Translations under genes and position numbers: made by a program
Assembly (NCBI GenBank): GCA_020629355.1
Contig: JAHDDM010000047.1
Location: 1 to 5,490 of the forward strand
Source: Rhodospirillaceae bacterium
Lineage (GTDB): Bacteria; Pseudomonadota; Alphaproteobacteria; JABSOH01
Direction: 5' to 3'
DNA length: 5,490 nucleotides
The notes under the pieces: model-generated
Seen by the model: the letters and a program-made list of their open reading frames with translations, nothing else
Told to the model about the DNA's origin: nothing
Database searches by the model: none
Shown here: in pieces, positions 1 through 5,490 of the stretch
Layout of the letters: each line of letters starts with the position of its first letter
How positions within the stretch are numbered: position 1 is the first letter of the stretch

Positions 1-128
1 GTTTTACCGCGACAGGGAAAATAAAGCGGTGCGCATGCGCCCCTCGCGGAGCCCAGACCGTAAGGCCGACAGGCGTGAGCGATAAAGCCTTAAAAAAAAT
101 CTAAATACCTTCCATTTACCTAAACTGT
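1..128. other. Left-edge leader; possible tail of an upstream gene
   Basis: No confident gene is visible here. Two + strand frames are open from the left edge: one ends at TAA 83-85 and would give 27 mostly charged, arginine-rich residues, and another runs to a TAA near 112-114. Either could be the C-terminus of a gene starting outside the window, or neither. Positions 31-40 are a perfect 10-bp palindrome (GCGCATGCGC). The first 80 bases look more GC-rich than what follows. An eight-A run at 92-99 opens an AT-rich stretch that could help a promoter. No T-run follows any hairpin, so I see no intrinsic terminator for an upstream gene. Confidence 0.35.
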
Positions 129-144
129 TCTTTAGTATTAAAGA
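129..144. promoter_or_regulatory. 16-bp dyad, candidate operator upstream of the TRAP operon
   Basis: The sequence TCTTTA-GTAT-TAAAGA is a perfect 6-bp inverted repeat around a 4-bp centre, ending 31 bases before the first start codon. Its centre contains TAGTAT (133-138), a plausible -10 box with four of six consensus bases, but no good -35 box sits 16-18 bases upstream. A weak -10 covered by a dyad suits a regulated promoter, for example one controlled by a GntR- or LysR-type protein. No regulator gene is present in the window, so the assignment is inference from symmetry and position only. Confidence 0.35.
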
Positions 145-163
145 CAATCACAGTTTTAACAAT

Positions 164-168
164 AAGGA
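164..168 (+). promoter_or_regulatory. Ribosome binding site of the TRAP binding-protein gene
   Basis: AAGGA lies seven bases before the ATG at 176. It supports that start, which also gives a well-formed signal peptide. Confidence 0.7.
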
Positions 169-175
169 TAGACCG

Positions 176-1198
176 ATGATCACATCATTGTACAAATATG
201 GCCTGATAGGCATAACCGTTTTGATGATCAGTGGTTATGCCCAAGCGCAAGAGGTAACATTGCGCGTGCATCATTTTATGTCGCCAACATCGAATTGGCA
301 TAGTCTGTTTTTGAAGCCTTTGGCAGAACGGTTGGCGCAAGCGAGTGACGGACGTCTCAAGCTTGAGCTGTTCAGCAGCATGTCGTTGGGTGGCCGCCCA
401 AGTGATCTGTATGATCAGGCAGTGGATGGTGCGGTGGATATTATCTTGACCTTACCAGGCTATACCGCAGGACGTTTTCCACAAGCCGAGGTCTTTGAAT
501 TGCCCTTTATGATTACAGACCCAATGGCGGCCTCGAAGGCCTATTGGGACTTGATCGAAAGTGATCTGCAACAGAGCGATTTTGACGAGGTTAAGGTCTT
601 AACAGGTTGGGTGCATGGCCCTGGGGTCATTCACACTCAAGAACCCATTACGCGATTAGAAGACCTGAAAGGCATGGAGATTCGCGGCCCAACCCGCTTG
701 GTGACGGATTTATTGGGTGAACTTGGCGCGTCTCCTGTTGGGATGCCCTTGCCGAAAATTCCCGAGAATATCTCGAAAGGCGTGATCAAGGGCGCTGCTG
801 TACCTTGGGAAATTGTGCCTTCGATCAAATTGGCTGAAATGGTGCATAATCACACTGAAATGAGCGATGGTCATGTCCTGTATACGGCGATTTTTGTACT
901 TGCGATGAACCAGGAGGTCTATGATGACCTGCCCGATGACCTTAGGGCAATTCTGGATGCCGAAACAGGAAAAACGTTAGCCATAACCGCAAGCGAGATG
1001 GTCAAAACCACCGACGCAACAAGCCGAAAAGCCGCCGCAAGCAACAATATCATTGTCCTTGACGATGCGGAGGTCGAACGTTGGATCACCGCATCGAAGC
1101 CAGTGTATGACCGTTGGATAGACAACGCTGAAAAGGCTGGCTTTGACGGTGCTGCAACCATTGCGCGGGCAAGACAGCTGATGCAAGAAAACCAATAG
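176..1198 (+). CDS. dctP: TRAP transporter substrate-binding protein, DctP family
   Basis: This is the periplasmic solute receptor of a tripartite ATP-independent periplasmic (TRAP) transporter. It captures a small organic anion and delivers it to the QM membrane pair. The 340-residue length is normal for the family. The N-terminus is a signal peptide: hydrophobic residues about 9-20, then AQA at 22-24 with likely cleavage before Q25. The mature protein opens with the typical strand VTLRVHHF (27-34). The segment LEDLKGMEIRGPT (161-173) is the family signature, and R170 fits the conserved arginine that pairs with the ligand carboxylate. Residues 196-212 match the second binding loop, with W211 a candidate ligand contact. 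The symbol is the generic family label. The neighbouring HpsN-like gene suggests a sulfonate such as DHPS as ligand (an HpsK/L/M-type system), but the sequence alone does not prove it. Confidence 0.92.
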   Translation: MITSLYKYGLIGITVLMISGYAQAQEVTLRVHHFMSPTSNWHSLFLKPLAERLAQASDGRLKLELFSSMSLGGRPSDLYDQAVDGAVDIILTLPGYTAGRFPQAEVFELPFMITDPMAASKAYWDLIESDLQQSDFDEVKVLTGWVHGPGVIHTQEPITRLEDLKGMEIRGPTRLVTDLLGELGASPVGMPLPKIPENISKGVIKGAAVPWEIVPSIKLAEMVHNHTEMSDGHVLYTAIFVLAMNQEVYDDLPDDLRAILDAETGKTLAITASEMVKTTDATSRKAAASNNIIVLDDAEVERWITASKPVYDRWIDNAEKAGFDGAATIARARQLMQENQ

Positions 1199-1199
1199 T

Positions 1200-1811
1200 G
1201 TGATCACTTTTCAGCATATAGAAAATATCATCGAGAAATTCGCCCGCGCTCTTGCGGTGCTTGGCGGTTTGGGCTTGCTTGTTGCCACAGTTATCACCTG
1301 CCTGAGCATTGCGCTGAAACTGATACGGCGTTTATTGGACAGCACTTTAGGCACTTCGGACAGTTGGGCATTCATCCGCCCGATTCTAGGCGAAGAGGAG
1401 CTGGTACAGTACGGGGTGGGTTTTGCCCTATTTGCCGTGCTGCCTTTGGTGATGCTGAAAGGTGGGCATATCAGGATTGACCTTCTGAAGTCGCGCTTCA
1501 GCAGGCAAACCAATCTGTTCCTGAATGTCTTGGGCGACATTGCCCTAACAGTCTTCGCCTATCTGATCATGACACGGCAATGGGGGCTGATTTTCAAAAA
1601 AACCCGCAAGAATCAAGAAACCCTGCCAGAACTGCTCTGGCAGGGCGACTTTACCAGTATTACAGACCGATTGCGTAGCACACTGGAATCGCAAGTGCTG
1701 GGTATCCCATTGTGGCCTTTGTATCTGGTGGCAGAAGCCTGTATTGTGGTTCTGTTTATCACGGCTCTGTTTTGCTGTATCCGTAGTCTTCGTCAATTTT
1801 TCCATATATAA
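1200..1811 (+). CDS. dctQ: TRAP transporter small permease, DctQ family
   Basis: This is the four-helix small membrane subunit that pairs with the large permease and helps dock the binding protein. Of 203 residues, hydrophobic spans lie at about 15-42, 70-87, 106-125 and 168-195. The family motif KGGHIRIDLL (87-96) follows the second helix and EEELVQYGVG (65-74) precedes it. The start is GTG at 1200, one base after the previous stop, so translation is probably coupled; the next in-frame ATG falls inside helix 2 and is too late. No strong Shine-Dalgarno sequence is visible. The protein is somewhat longer than many DctQ proteins (often about 160-180 residues). The extra length is in the loop between helices 3 and 4 (about 129-167), which is charged and contains KKTRK. 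The symbol is the generic family label. Confidence 0.88.
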   Translation: MITFQHIENIIEKFARALAVLGGLGLLVATVITCLSIALKLIRRLLDSTLGTSDSWAFIRPILGEEELVQYGVGFALFAVLPLVMLKGGHIRIDLLKSRFSRQTNLFLNVLGDIALTVFAYLIMTRQWGLIFKKTRKNQETLPELLWQGDFTSITDRLRSTLESQVLGIPLWPLYLVAEACIVVLFITALFCCIRSLRQFFHI

Positions 1812-1833
1812 TGGCTATTGGAATATCCCAAGT

Positions 1834-3156
1834 ATGACTGATTTTCAGATTGGCCTTGCCAGTTTTCCAGTATTGCTGCTGCTGATTGCATTGCGGATTC
1901 CTCTCGCGGCAGCCATGTTCATTGTCGGACTAGGCGGGCTATATCTTGTGACCGGCAATACCCGCATGATAGATTCGATTCTGAAGTCCTTCACTTTCGG
2001 GACATTGACGAACTATTCCCTGTCGATCATTCCTTTGTTTCTGCTGATGAGTGAATTTGCCAGCCGTGGCGGCATGAGTAAAACCTTGTTTCAGGCTGCC
2101 GAATCCTGGCTTGGGCACCGCAAGGGAGGGCTGGCCATGGCAGCTATCGGCGCATCAGCAGGCTTTGGCGCGATATGTGGCTCGTCTTTGGCCACCGCCT
2201 CTGCAATGGGTAAAGTAGCTCTGCCAGAACTACAACGGGCAGGCTACTCTGGCTCTTTAGCCACTGGAGTCTTGGCAGCAGGAGGAACATTGGGGATTCT
2301 CATCCCGCCTTCGGTGGTGCTGGTCATTTATGCGATTCTGGCAGAAGAAAATATCGAGAAGCTCTTCACCGCCGCCTTTATCCCTGGGGTTCTTGCAATG
2401 CTGGGCTATATGCTCTGTGTTGGGATTGTCACGCGAATCGCACCTGAGGCTGGTACTGAAAGACCACGACAACCCTATGGTGAGCGTTTCAGGAAACTCA
2501 TCCCTGCTGTGCCAGTACTGTTGGTGTTCCTGCTCGTGATCGGCGGGATTTATACTGGCGCATTCTCACCCACCGCCGCCGCCGCCGTTGGAGTCGCCGC
2601 CACCGCCATTATCGCCCGTCTGAAAGGCCAATTATCTTGGCAAGCCACCCAAGAATCCTTGCTTGGGGCAACACAGACCTCGGCAATGATTTTCTTTATT
2701 ATCCTCAGTGCGGGTATCTATAACGCTTTCCTGTCCTCAGCTCTTGTGCCGCAAACGCTCGCGGGATATTTCCTCGATGCGGATATTAGCCCATGGCTGA
2801 TACTCAGTGCCATGCTGTTGCTGTACCTCGTGCTGGGAACAGTGATGGATTCGCTGGCAATGATTTTTCTTACCGTGCCGATTTTCGTCCCCATCATCAC
2901 GGGTCTCGATTTCGGGATTCCACCAGCAGAGGTCGGAATCTGGTTCGGGATTCTGGTGCTGATGTCAGCAGAAGTCGGCTTGATCACGCCCCCTATCGGA
3001 TTGAATCTTTTTGTCATTAACGCTATGGCGAAGAATGTCTCGATGGCGGAAACCTACCGTGGGATTTTGCCCTTTGTGGTCTCAGACATTATCCGTATCG
3101 CCTTGCTTGTGGCTTTTCCAATACTCTCTTTAGGTCTGGTGCGGGTATTGTTCTGA
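1834..3156 (+). CDS. dctM: TRAP transporter large permease, DctM family
   Basis: This is the large subunit that forms the ion-coupled transport channel in the inner membrane. From ATG 1834 it has 440 residues, close to the family norm, and is hydrophobic throughout. Recognisable family segments are GFGAICGSSLATASAMG (110-126), the GGTLGILIPPS loop (150-160), the second-repeat segment GTVMDSLAMIFLTVPIF (335-351) and GLITPPIGLNLFVINAMA (382-399). The two related halves match the inverted-repeat, elevator-type fold known for this family. The frame stays open upstream to a TTG at 1744, but that would overlap dctQ by 68 bases and add 30 residues that are only the other-frame reading of the dctQ end. 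ATG 1834, 22 bases after the dctQ stop, gives a normal N-terminus with a hydrophobic helix from residue 6. Its Shine-Dalgarno sequence is weak (TTGGA, 1818-1822). A CCG run at 2573-2587 encodes an alanine patch (248-252). Confidence 0.93.
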   Translation: MTDFQIGLASFPVLLLLIALRIPLAAAMFIVGLGGLYLVTGNTRMIDSILKSFTFGTLTNYSLSIIPLFLLMSEFASRGGMSKTLFQAAESWLGHRKGGLAMAAIGASAGFGAICGSSLATASAMGKVALPELQRAGYSGSLATGVLAAGGTLGILIPPSVVLVIYAILAEENIEKLFTAAFIPGVLAMLGYMLCVGIVTRIAPEAGTERPRQPYGERFRKLIPAVPVLLVFLLVIGGIYTGAFSPTAAAAVGVAATAIIARLKGQLSWQATQESLLGATQTSAMIFFIILSAGIYNAFLSSALVPQTLAGYFLDADISPWLILSAMLLLYLVLGTVMDSLAMIFLTVPIFVPIITGLDFGIPPAEVGIWFGILVLMSAEVGLITPPIGLNLFVINAMAKNVSMAETYRGILPFVVSDIIRIALLVAFPILSLGLVRVLF

Positions 3157-3162
3157 AACTGT

Positions 3163-3191
3163 TTGACAGCTGTTTTCTCCATCGTTACCTT
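3163..3191 (+). promoter_or_regulatory. Candidate promoter giving a leaderless transcript
   Basis: A perfect -35 box, TTGACA (3163-3168), is followed after exactly 17 bases by TACCTT (3186-3191). The latter keeps the three most conserved -10 positions (T1, A2, T6). Transcription would then start about seven bases on, at 3198, which is the A of the next gene's ATG. That gene has no Shine-Dalgarno sequence, so the two observations agree. The -35 box overlaps a short dyad, CTGT-TTG-ACAG (3159-3169), that could bind a repressor. Activity is inferred. Confidence 0.45.
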
Positions 3192-3197
3192 TGACCC

Positions 3198-3764
3198 ATG
3201 GATATTGTCGAAATTACCGTTACCCTACAGGGTGTTCCTGAAGTCTCTCGCACTCTGCTTGTGCCTGTTGGACTGAAACTTGATCGTCTGCATCTGACCC
3301 TACAAAACGCCATGGGGTGGGAAAATTCCCATCTCTACAGCTTCGAAGCCAGAGACGCTCGTTGGACAGAAGAAGATATGTCCATTGAGGACACCGACCT
3401 CTCTGTACATAAAGGAACTCTTGCGGATGCCATAGCGCATGCTCGCGGCAGCCCCATAATCTATATTTATGACTTTGGCGATGACTGGACACACTATATT
3501 ACAATCGGAGCGTCAACTACTGCGGAAGATGATACAGTATATCCTAAACTGATTAAAGGCAGTGGCGCCTGCCCACCAGAGGACATTGGCGGCTTTCCAG
3601 GTTACTACGCTTTTCTTGAGGCCATGTCTGATCCCAAACATCCAAGCCATGAAGAGGTAAAAAACTGGTATGGCGAGGTTTTCTCGCCTGAGATCAATAT
3701 TCTTCAATTACAGATGATGGTCGGCAGAATGGCGAGACGATGGCAGCCTCGTAAAAAGAAATAG
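3198..3764 (+). CDS. Plasmid pRiA4b ORF-3-like family protein, function unknown
   Basis: This 188-residue soluble protein belongs by recall to the pRiA4b ORF-3-like family (PRiA4_ORF3). Family features are the opening strands followed by LDRLHLTLQNAMGW (28-41), then SHLYSFE (44-50), YDFGDDWTH (91-99), and GACPPEDIGGFPGYYAFLEA (123-142) followed by HPSHEEVKNWYG (148-159). No signal peptide or membrane segment is seen, and the C-terminus is basic (RRWQPRKKK, 180-188). No biochemical role is established to my knowledge, so none is assigned. The start is well fixed: an in-frame TGA sits at 3192-3194 and the next ATG is about residue 39. There is no ribosome binding site, and a promoter is placed for leaderless expression. 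The gene lies between a transporter and a catabolic enzyme and is followed after 12 bases by the dehydrogenase, so the two are probably cotranscribed. Members are often found on plasmids and accessory DNA, but I see no transposase or flanking repeat here. Confidence 0.85.
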   Translation: MDIVEITVTLQGVPEVSRTLLVPVGLKLDRLHLTLQNAMGWENSHLYSFEARDARWTEEDMSIEDTDLSVHKGTLADAIAHARGSPIIYIYDFGDDWTHYITIGASTTAEDDTVYPKLIKGSGACPPEDIGGFPGYYAFLEAMSDPKHPSHEEVKNWYGEVFSPEINILQLQMMVGRMARRWQPRKKK

Positions 3765-3770
3765 AAGAGG
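3765..3770 (+). promoter_or_regulatory. Ribosome binding site of the dehydrogenase gene
   Basis: AAGAGG lies directly after the stop codon of the preceding gene and six bases before ATG 3777. It fixes the start and indicates separate initiation on a shared transcript. Confidence 0.7.
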
Positions 3771-3776
3771 CAATTT

Positions 3777-5084
3777 ATGGTACAACAATACCTCAAAAAA
3801 GCCCTAAAAACCGCGCAAACCGATAACGATGATGTTCGCGCCACAGTGCAAGACATACTTGATGATATCGAATCGCGCGGCGATACGGCAGCGCGGGAAT
3901 ATGCCGCAAAATTTGATCGTTACCATGGCAATCTGATTTTAAGCGAAGCTGAAATTACCGCAGCATCCGCCCTCGTGCCAGAAAAGCTCAAGCAGGATAT
4001 TCAATTTGCCCATGATAATGTCCGCCGCTTTGCCGAAGCACAAATGACCACCATGCAGGATGTCGAAATAGAAGTAATCTCTGGACTTGTCGCGGGGCAA
4101 AAAAGCATCCCCGTACGCACCGCAGGCTGTTACATCCCTGGTGGACGGTATAGCCATATTGCCTCAGCGATTATGACCGTGACCACCGCAAAAGTCGCAG
4201 GCTGTGCCAACATCATTGCCGCTTCACCACCCCGCCCCGATGTAGGCATTGCGCCTGCAATTATCTATGCCGCGCATATTTGCGGCGCGGATACCATCCT
4301 TGCTTTGGGTGGTGTGCAAGGCGTGGCAGCAATGGCTTTTGGGCTGTTCGGTTTGCCAAAGGCCGATATTCTGGTAGGGCCTGGCAATCAATTTGTTGCT
4401 GAAGCCAAACGTATTCTGTTCGGACGGGTGGGTATTGATATGTTTGCAGGCCCTACCGATAGCCTGATTCTGGCTGATCATACCGCGGATGCCAATATTG
4501 TCGCAGCGGATCTGGTGGGACAGGCAGAGCATGGCTATAATTCTCCTGTCTGGCTCGTGACAGATAATATCGCTCTGGCAGAGAAAGTCCTTGAGATTGT
4601 GCCAGCCTTAATCGCAGACCTGCCAGAGCTGAACCGCAACAATGCTGAGGCGGCATGGCGTGATTATGCCGAGGTTATTGTGTGCGCAGATCGCGAGGAA
4701 ATGGCAGCGACGGCCGATAATTATGCACCAGAGCATTTAACCGTACAGGCAGAAGACCTGAACTGGTGGCAAGCACGATTACAGTGTTACGGTTCACTGT
4801 TCCTAGGCGAAGAAACCACGGTGGCTTTTGGCGATAAGGCTTCGGGAACGAATCATGTTCTGCCCACTTCAGGTGCGGCGAAATATACGGGTGGTCTTTC
4901 GGTGCATAAATATATGAAAATCGTGACCTGGCAACGGGCGACTCGGGCGGGTGCGAAACCTGTTGCCGAGGCCACCGCGCGCATTTCTCGCCTTGAGGGG
5001 ATGGAAGGCCATGCCCGTACCGCCGATATTCGCCTTGCAAAATACTTCCCGAATGAAAAGTTTGATTTAAGCGCGTCTGAGTAG
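3777..5084 (+). CDS. hpsN: HisD-family dehydrogenase, probable sulfopropanediol 3-dehydrogenase
   Basis: This 435-residue cytoplasmic, zinc- and NAD+-dependent alcohol dehydrogenase has the histidinol dehydrogenase fold. HpsN oxidises the C3 alcohol of 2,3-dihydroxypropane-1-sulfonate (DHPS) to sulfolactate with two NAD+. The catalytic set is intact: Q249 and H252 in QAEHG, E319-H320 in YAPEHL, D353 in GDKASGTNH, and E407 and H412 in LEGMEGH. By alignment from memory these match E. coli HisD Q259, H262, E326, H327, D360, E414 and H419. The cofactor-side segment GPGNQFVAEAKR (201-212) is also present. It departs from biosynthetic HisD where PGGRYSHIASAIMTVTTAKVAG (121-142) replaces the usual PGG-A-YPSSVLM-type segment, and where AGPTDS (224-229) replaces AGPSE. 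No other his genes are present and a TRAP transporter lies upstream, both favouring catabolism. The whole sequence resembles roseobacter HpsN as I recall it. An alternative is a HisD paralog for another amino or sulfonated alcohol. Family confidence is about 0.95; the hpsN assignment about 0.7. Confidence 0.78.
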   Translation: MVQQYLKKALKTAQTDNDDVRATVQDILDDIESRGDTAAREYAAKFDRYHGNLILSEAEITAASALVPEKLKQDIQFAHDNVRRFAEAQMTTMQDVEIEVISGLVAGQKSIPVRTAGCYIPGGRYSHIASAIMTVTTAKVAGCANIIAASPPRPDVGIAPAIIYAAHICGADTILALGGVQGVAAMAFGLFGLPKADILVGPGNQFVAEAKRILFGRVGIDMFAGPTDSLILADHTADANIVAADLVGQAEHGYNSPVWLVTDNIALAEKVLEIVPALIADLPELNRNNAEAAWRDYAEVIVCADREEMAATADNYAPEHLTVQAEDLNWWQARLQCYGSLFLGEETTVAFGDKASGTNHVLPTSGAAKYTGGLSVHKYMKIVTWQRATRAGAKPVAEATARISRLEGMEGHARTADIRLAKYFPNEKFDLSASE

Positions 5085-5108
5085 CAATTCACGGCGGCAA
5101 TGTACCGC

Positions 5109-5136
5109 TTGACAAAGAAGCTGACAGTCTTTTAAG
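5109..5136 (+). promoter_or_regulatory. Candidate promoter of the DmdA/GcvT-like gene
   Basis: The 98-bp gap holds a perfect TTGACA (5109-5114), then TTTAAG (5131-5136) after 16 bases, which has four of six -10 consensus bases. This would leave a leader of about 40 bases before ATG 5183. The spacer can fold: AAAGA (5114-5118) pairs with TCTTT (5128-5132). TCTT-TT-AAGA (5128-5137) is a small dyad over the -10. The gap lacks a convincing terminator after the dehydrogenase, so read-through is also possible. Confidence 0.35.
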
Positions 5137-5171
5137 AGGAATTTCACACTTCGGTTTCATCTCACGGACAT

Positions 5172-5177
5172 AGGGGG
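5172..5177 (+). promoter_or_regulatory. Ribosome binding site of the last gene
   Basis: AGGGGG lies five bases before ATG 5183. An in-frame TAG at 5171-5173 excludes any earlier start. Confidence 0.65.
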
Positions 5178-5182
5178 CATAT

Positions 5183-5490
5183 ATGGCGCAATCAGACGAT
5201 TTTGGCTTTGGCACGCAGATTCGGAAATCTCCGTATTTTGACGCAACAGTACGATGGGGCGCAAAAGCCTTCTCCGTCTATAATCACATGTATATTCCGC
5301 GCGATTTTGGTGACCCTGAACAGAATTTCTGGAATCTCGTCAACGAAGCCATTTTGTGTGATGTTGCCGTAGAACGCCAAGTCGAAATTACTGGACCAGA
5401 TGCAGCAGAATTTGTCCAGCTTCTCACCCCGCGCGACCTGTCAAAACTGGCAGTGGGGCAATCGAAATATATTCTGATCACCAATGCAGA
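5183..5490 (+). CDS. DmdA/GcvT-like tetrahydrofolate-dependent enzyme, N-terminal part
   Basis: The first 102 codons are open to the window edge; a complete protein of this family is about 370-400 residues, so roughly three quarters is missing. The N-terminus resembles DMSP demethylase (DmdA) and related GcvT-fold aminomethyltransferases: RKSPY (14-18), then FSVYNHMYIP (30-39), a segment equivalent to the WDV-ERQVEI of DmdA, here CDVAVERQVEITGPDA (59-74), and LLTPRDLS (80-87). Such enzymes move a methyl or methylene group from an amine or sulfonium substrate to tetrahydrofolate in the cytoplasm. W50 and C59-D60 differ in detail from DmdA as I recall it, so this may be a DmdA-like paralog and not true DmdA. 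The folate-binding and C-terminal barrel parts are outside the window. The gene follows the HpsN-like gene by 98 bases on the same strand with its own candidate promoter. Confidence 0.8.
   Translation, partial: MAQSDDFGFGTQIRKSPYFDATVRWGAKAFSVYNHMYIPRDFGDPEQNFWNLVNEAILCDVAVERQVEITGPDAAEFVQLLTPRDLSKLAVGQSKYILITNA

Noticed and set aside
1200..1207. GTGATCAC palindrome at the dctQ start, matching ATGATCAC at the dctP start (176-183).
   Set aside because: Both encode Met-Ile-Thr and eight bases is too short to separate from chance.
1211..1540. A 109-codon open frame on the minus strand.
   Set aside because: It is a shadow of dctQ with no recognisable protein features.
1744..1833. N-terminal extension of the large permease from a TTG start.
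   Set aside because: It overlaps the end of dctQ by 68 bases, has no ribosome binding site, and adds residues not typical of DctM. ATG 1834 gives the normal length.
2573..2587. CCG triplet run as a phase-variable repeat.
   Set aside because: Changes by whole triplets would keep the frame, and the run simply encodes an alanine-rich membrane segment.
3156..3176. Intrinsic terminator after the large permease.
   Set aside because: The possible stem (AAAC with GTTT, with mismatches inside) is weak and only four T's follow; the stretch is better explained by the TTGACA promoter.
4675..5040. A 121-codon open frame on the minus strand.
   Set aside because: It lies antisense inside the well-supported dehydrogenase gene and its translation is proline- and arginine-rich with no family resemblance.
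3777..5084. Biosynthetic histidinol dehydrogenase (hisD).
   Set aside because: No his genes surround it, substrate-side segments differ from HisD, and it sits with a TRAP transporter. The family fold is accepted but not the biosynthetic role.
5093..5109. GCGG-N7-CCGC hairpin after the dehydrogenase as a terminator.
   Set aside because: The stem is only four pairs and TTGACAAAG follows in place of a T-run.

Overview
The window looks like a stretch of chromosome from a marine alphaproteobacterium (Roseobacter-type or SAR116-type). This rests on a complete TRAP transporter, a HisD-fold dehydrogenase closest to the sulfopropanediol (DHPS) dehydrogenase HpsN, and the start of a DmdA/GcvT-like folate-dependent enzyme. 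Base composition is moderate and similar in all genes. The taxon is inferred from recalled family resemblance; no marker gene is present. All six genes (five complete, one cut by the right edge) lie on the + strand.

Layout: 1-175 is the leader of the operon, with an unexplained arginine-rich open frame at the left edge and a 16-bp dyad at 129-144. Then come the TRAP genes in order P-Q-M: a periplasmic binding protein (176-1198), a small permease that starts with GTG one base later (1200-1811), and a large permease (1834-3156). A 41-bp gap carries a perfect TTGACA box placed so that transcription should begin on the start codon of the next gene, a pRiA4b ORF-3-like protein of unknown function (3198-3764). 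Twelve bases later, behind a clear Shine-Dalgarno sequence, is the HpsN-like dehydrogenase (3777-5084). A 98-bp gap with another TTGACA box precedes a DmdA/GcvT-like gene (5183 onward) that runs off the window.

How the genes may work together: the TRAP system would import a small organic acid or sulfonate using an ion gradient. The HisD-type enzyme would oxidise its alcohol group with NAD+, for DHPS giving sulfolactate. The DmdA/GcvT-like protein may pass a one-carbon unit to tetrahydrofolate. The import-plus-oxidation half resembles known hps clusters. The embedded pRiA4b ORF-3 gene and the folate-enzyme neighbour are the less expected parts. No tRNA, rRNA, CRISPR array, insertion sequence or convincing intrinsic terminator was seen.
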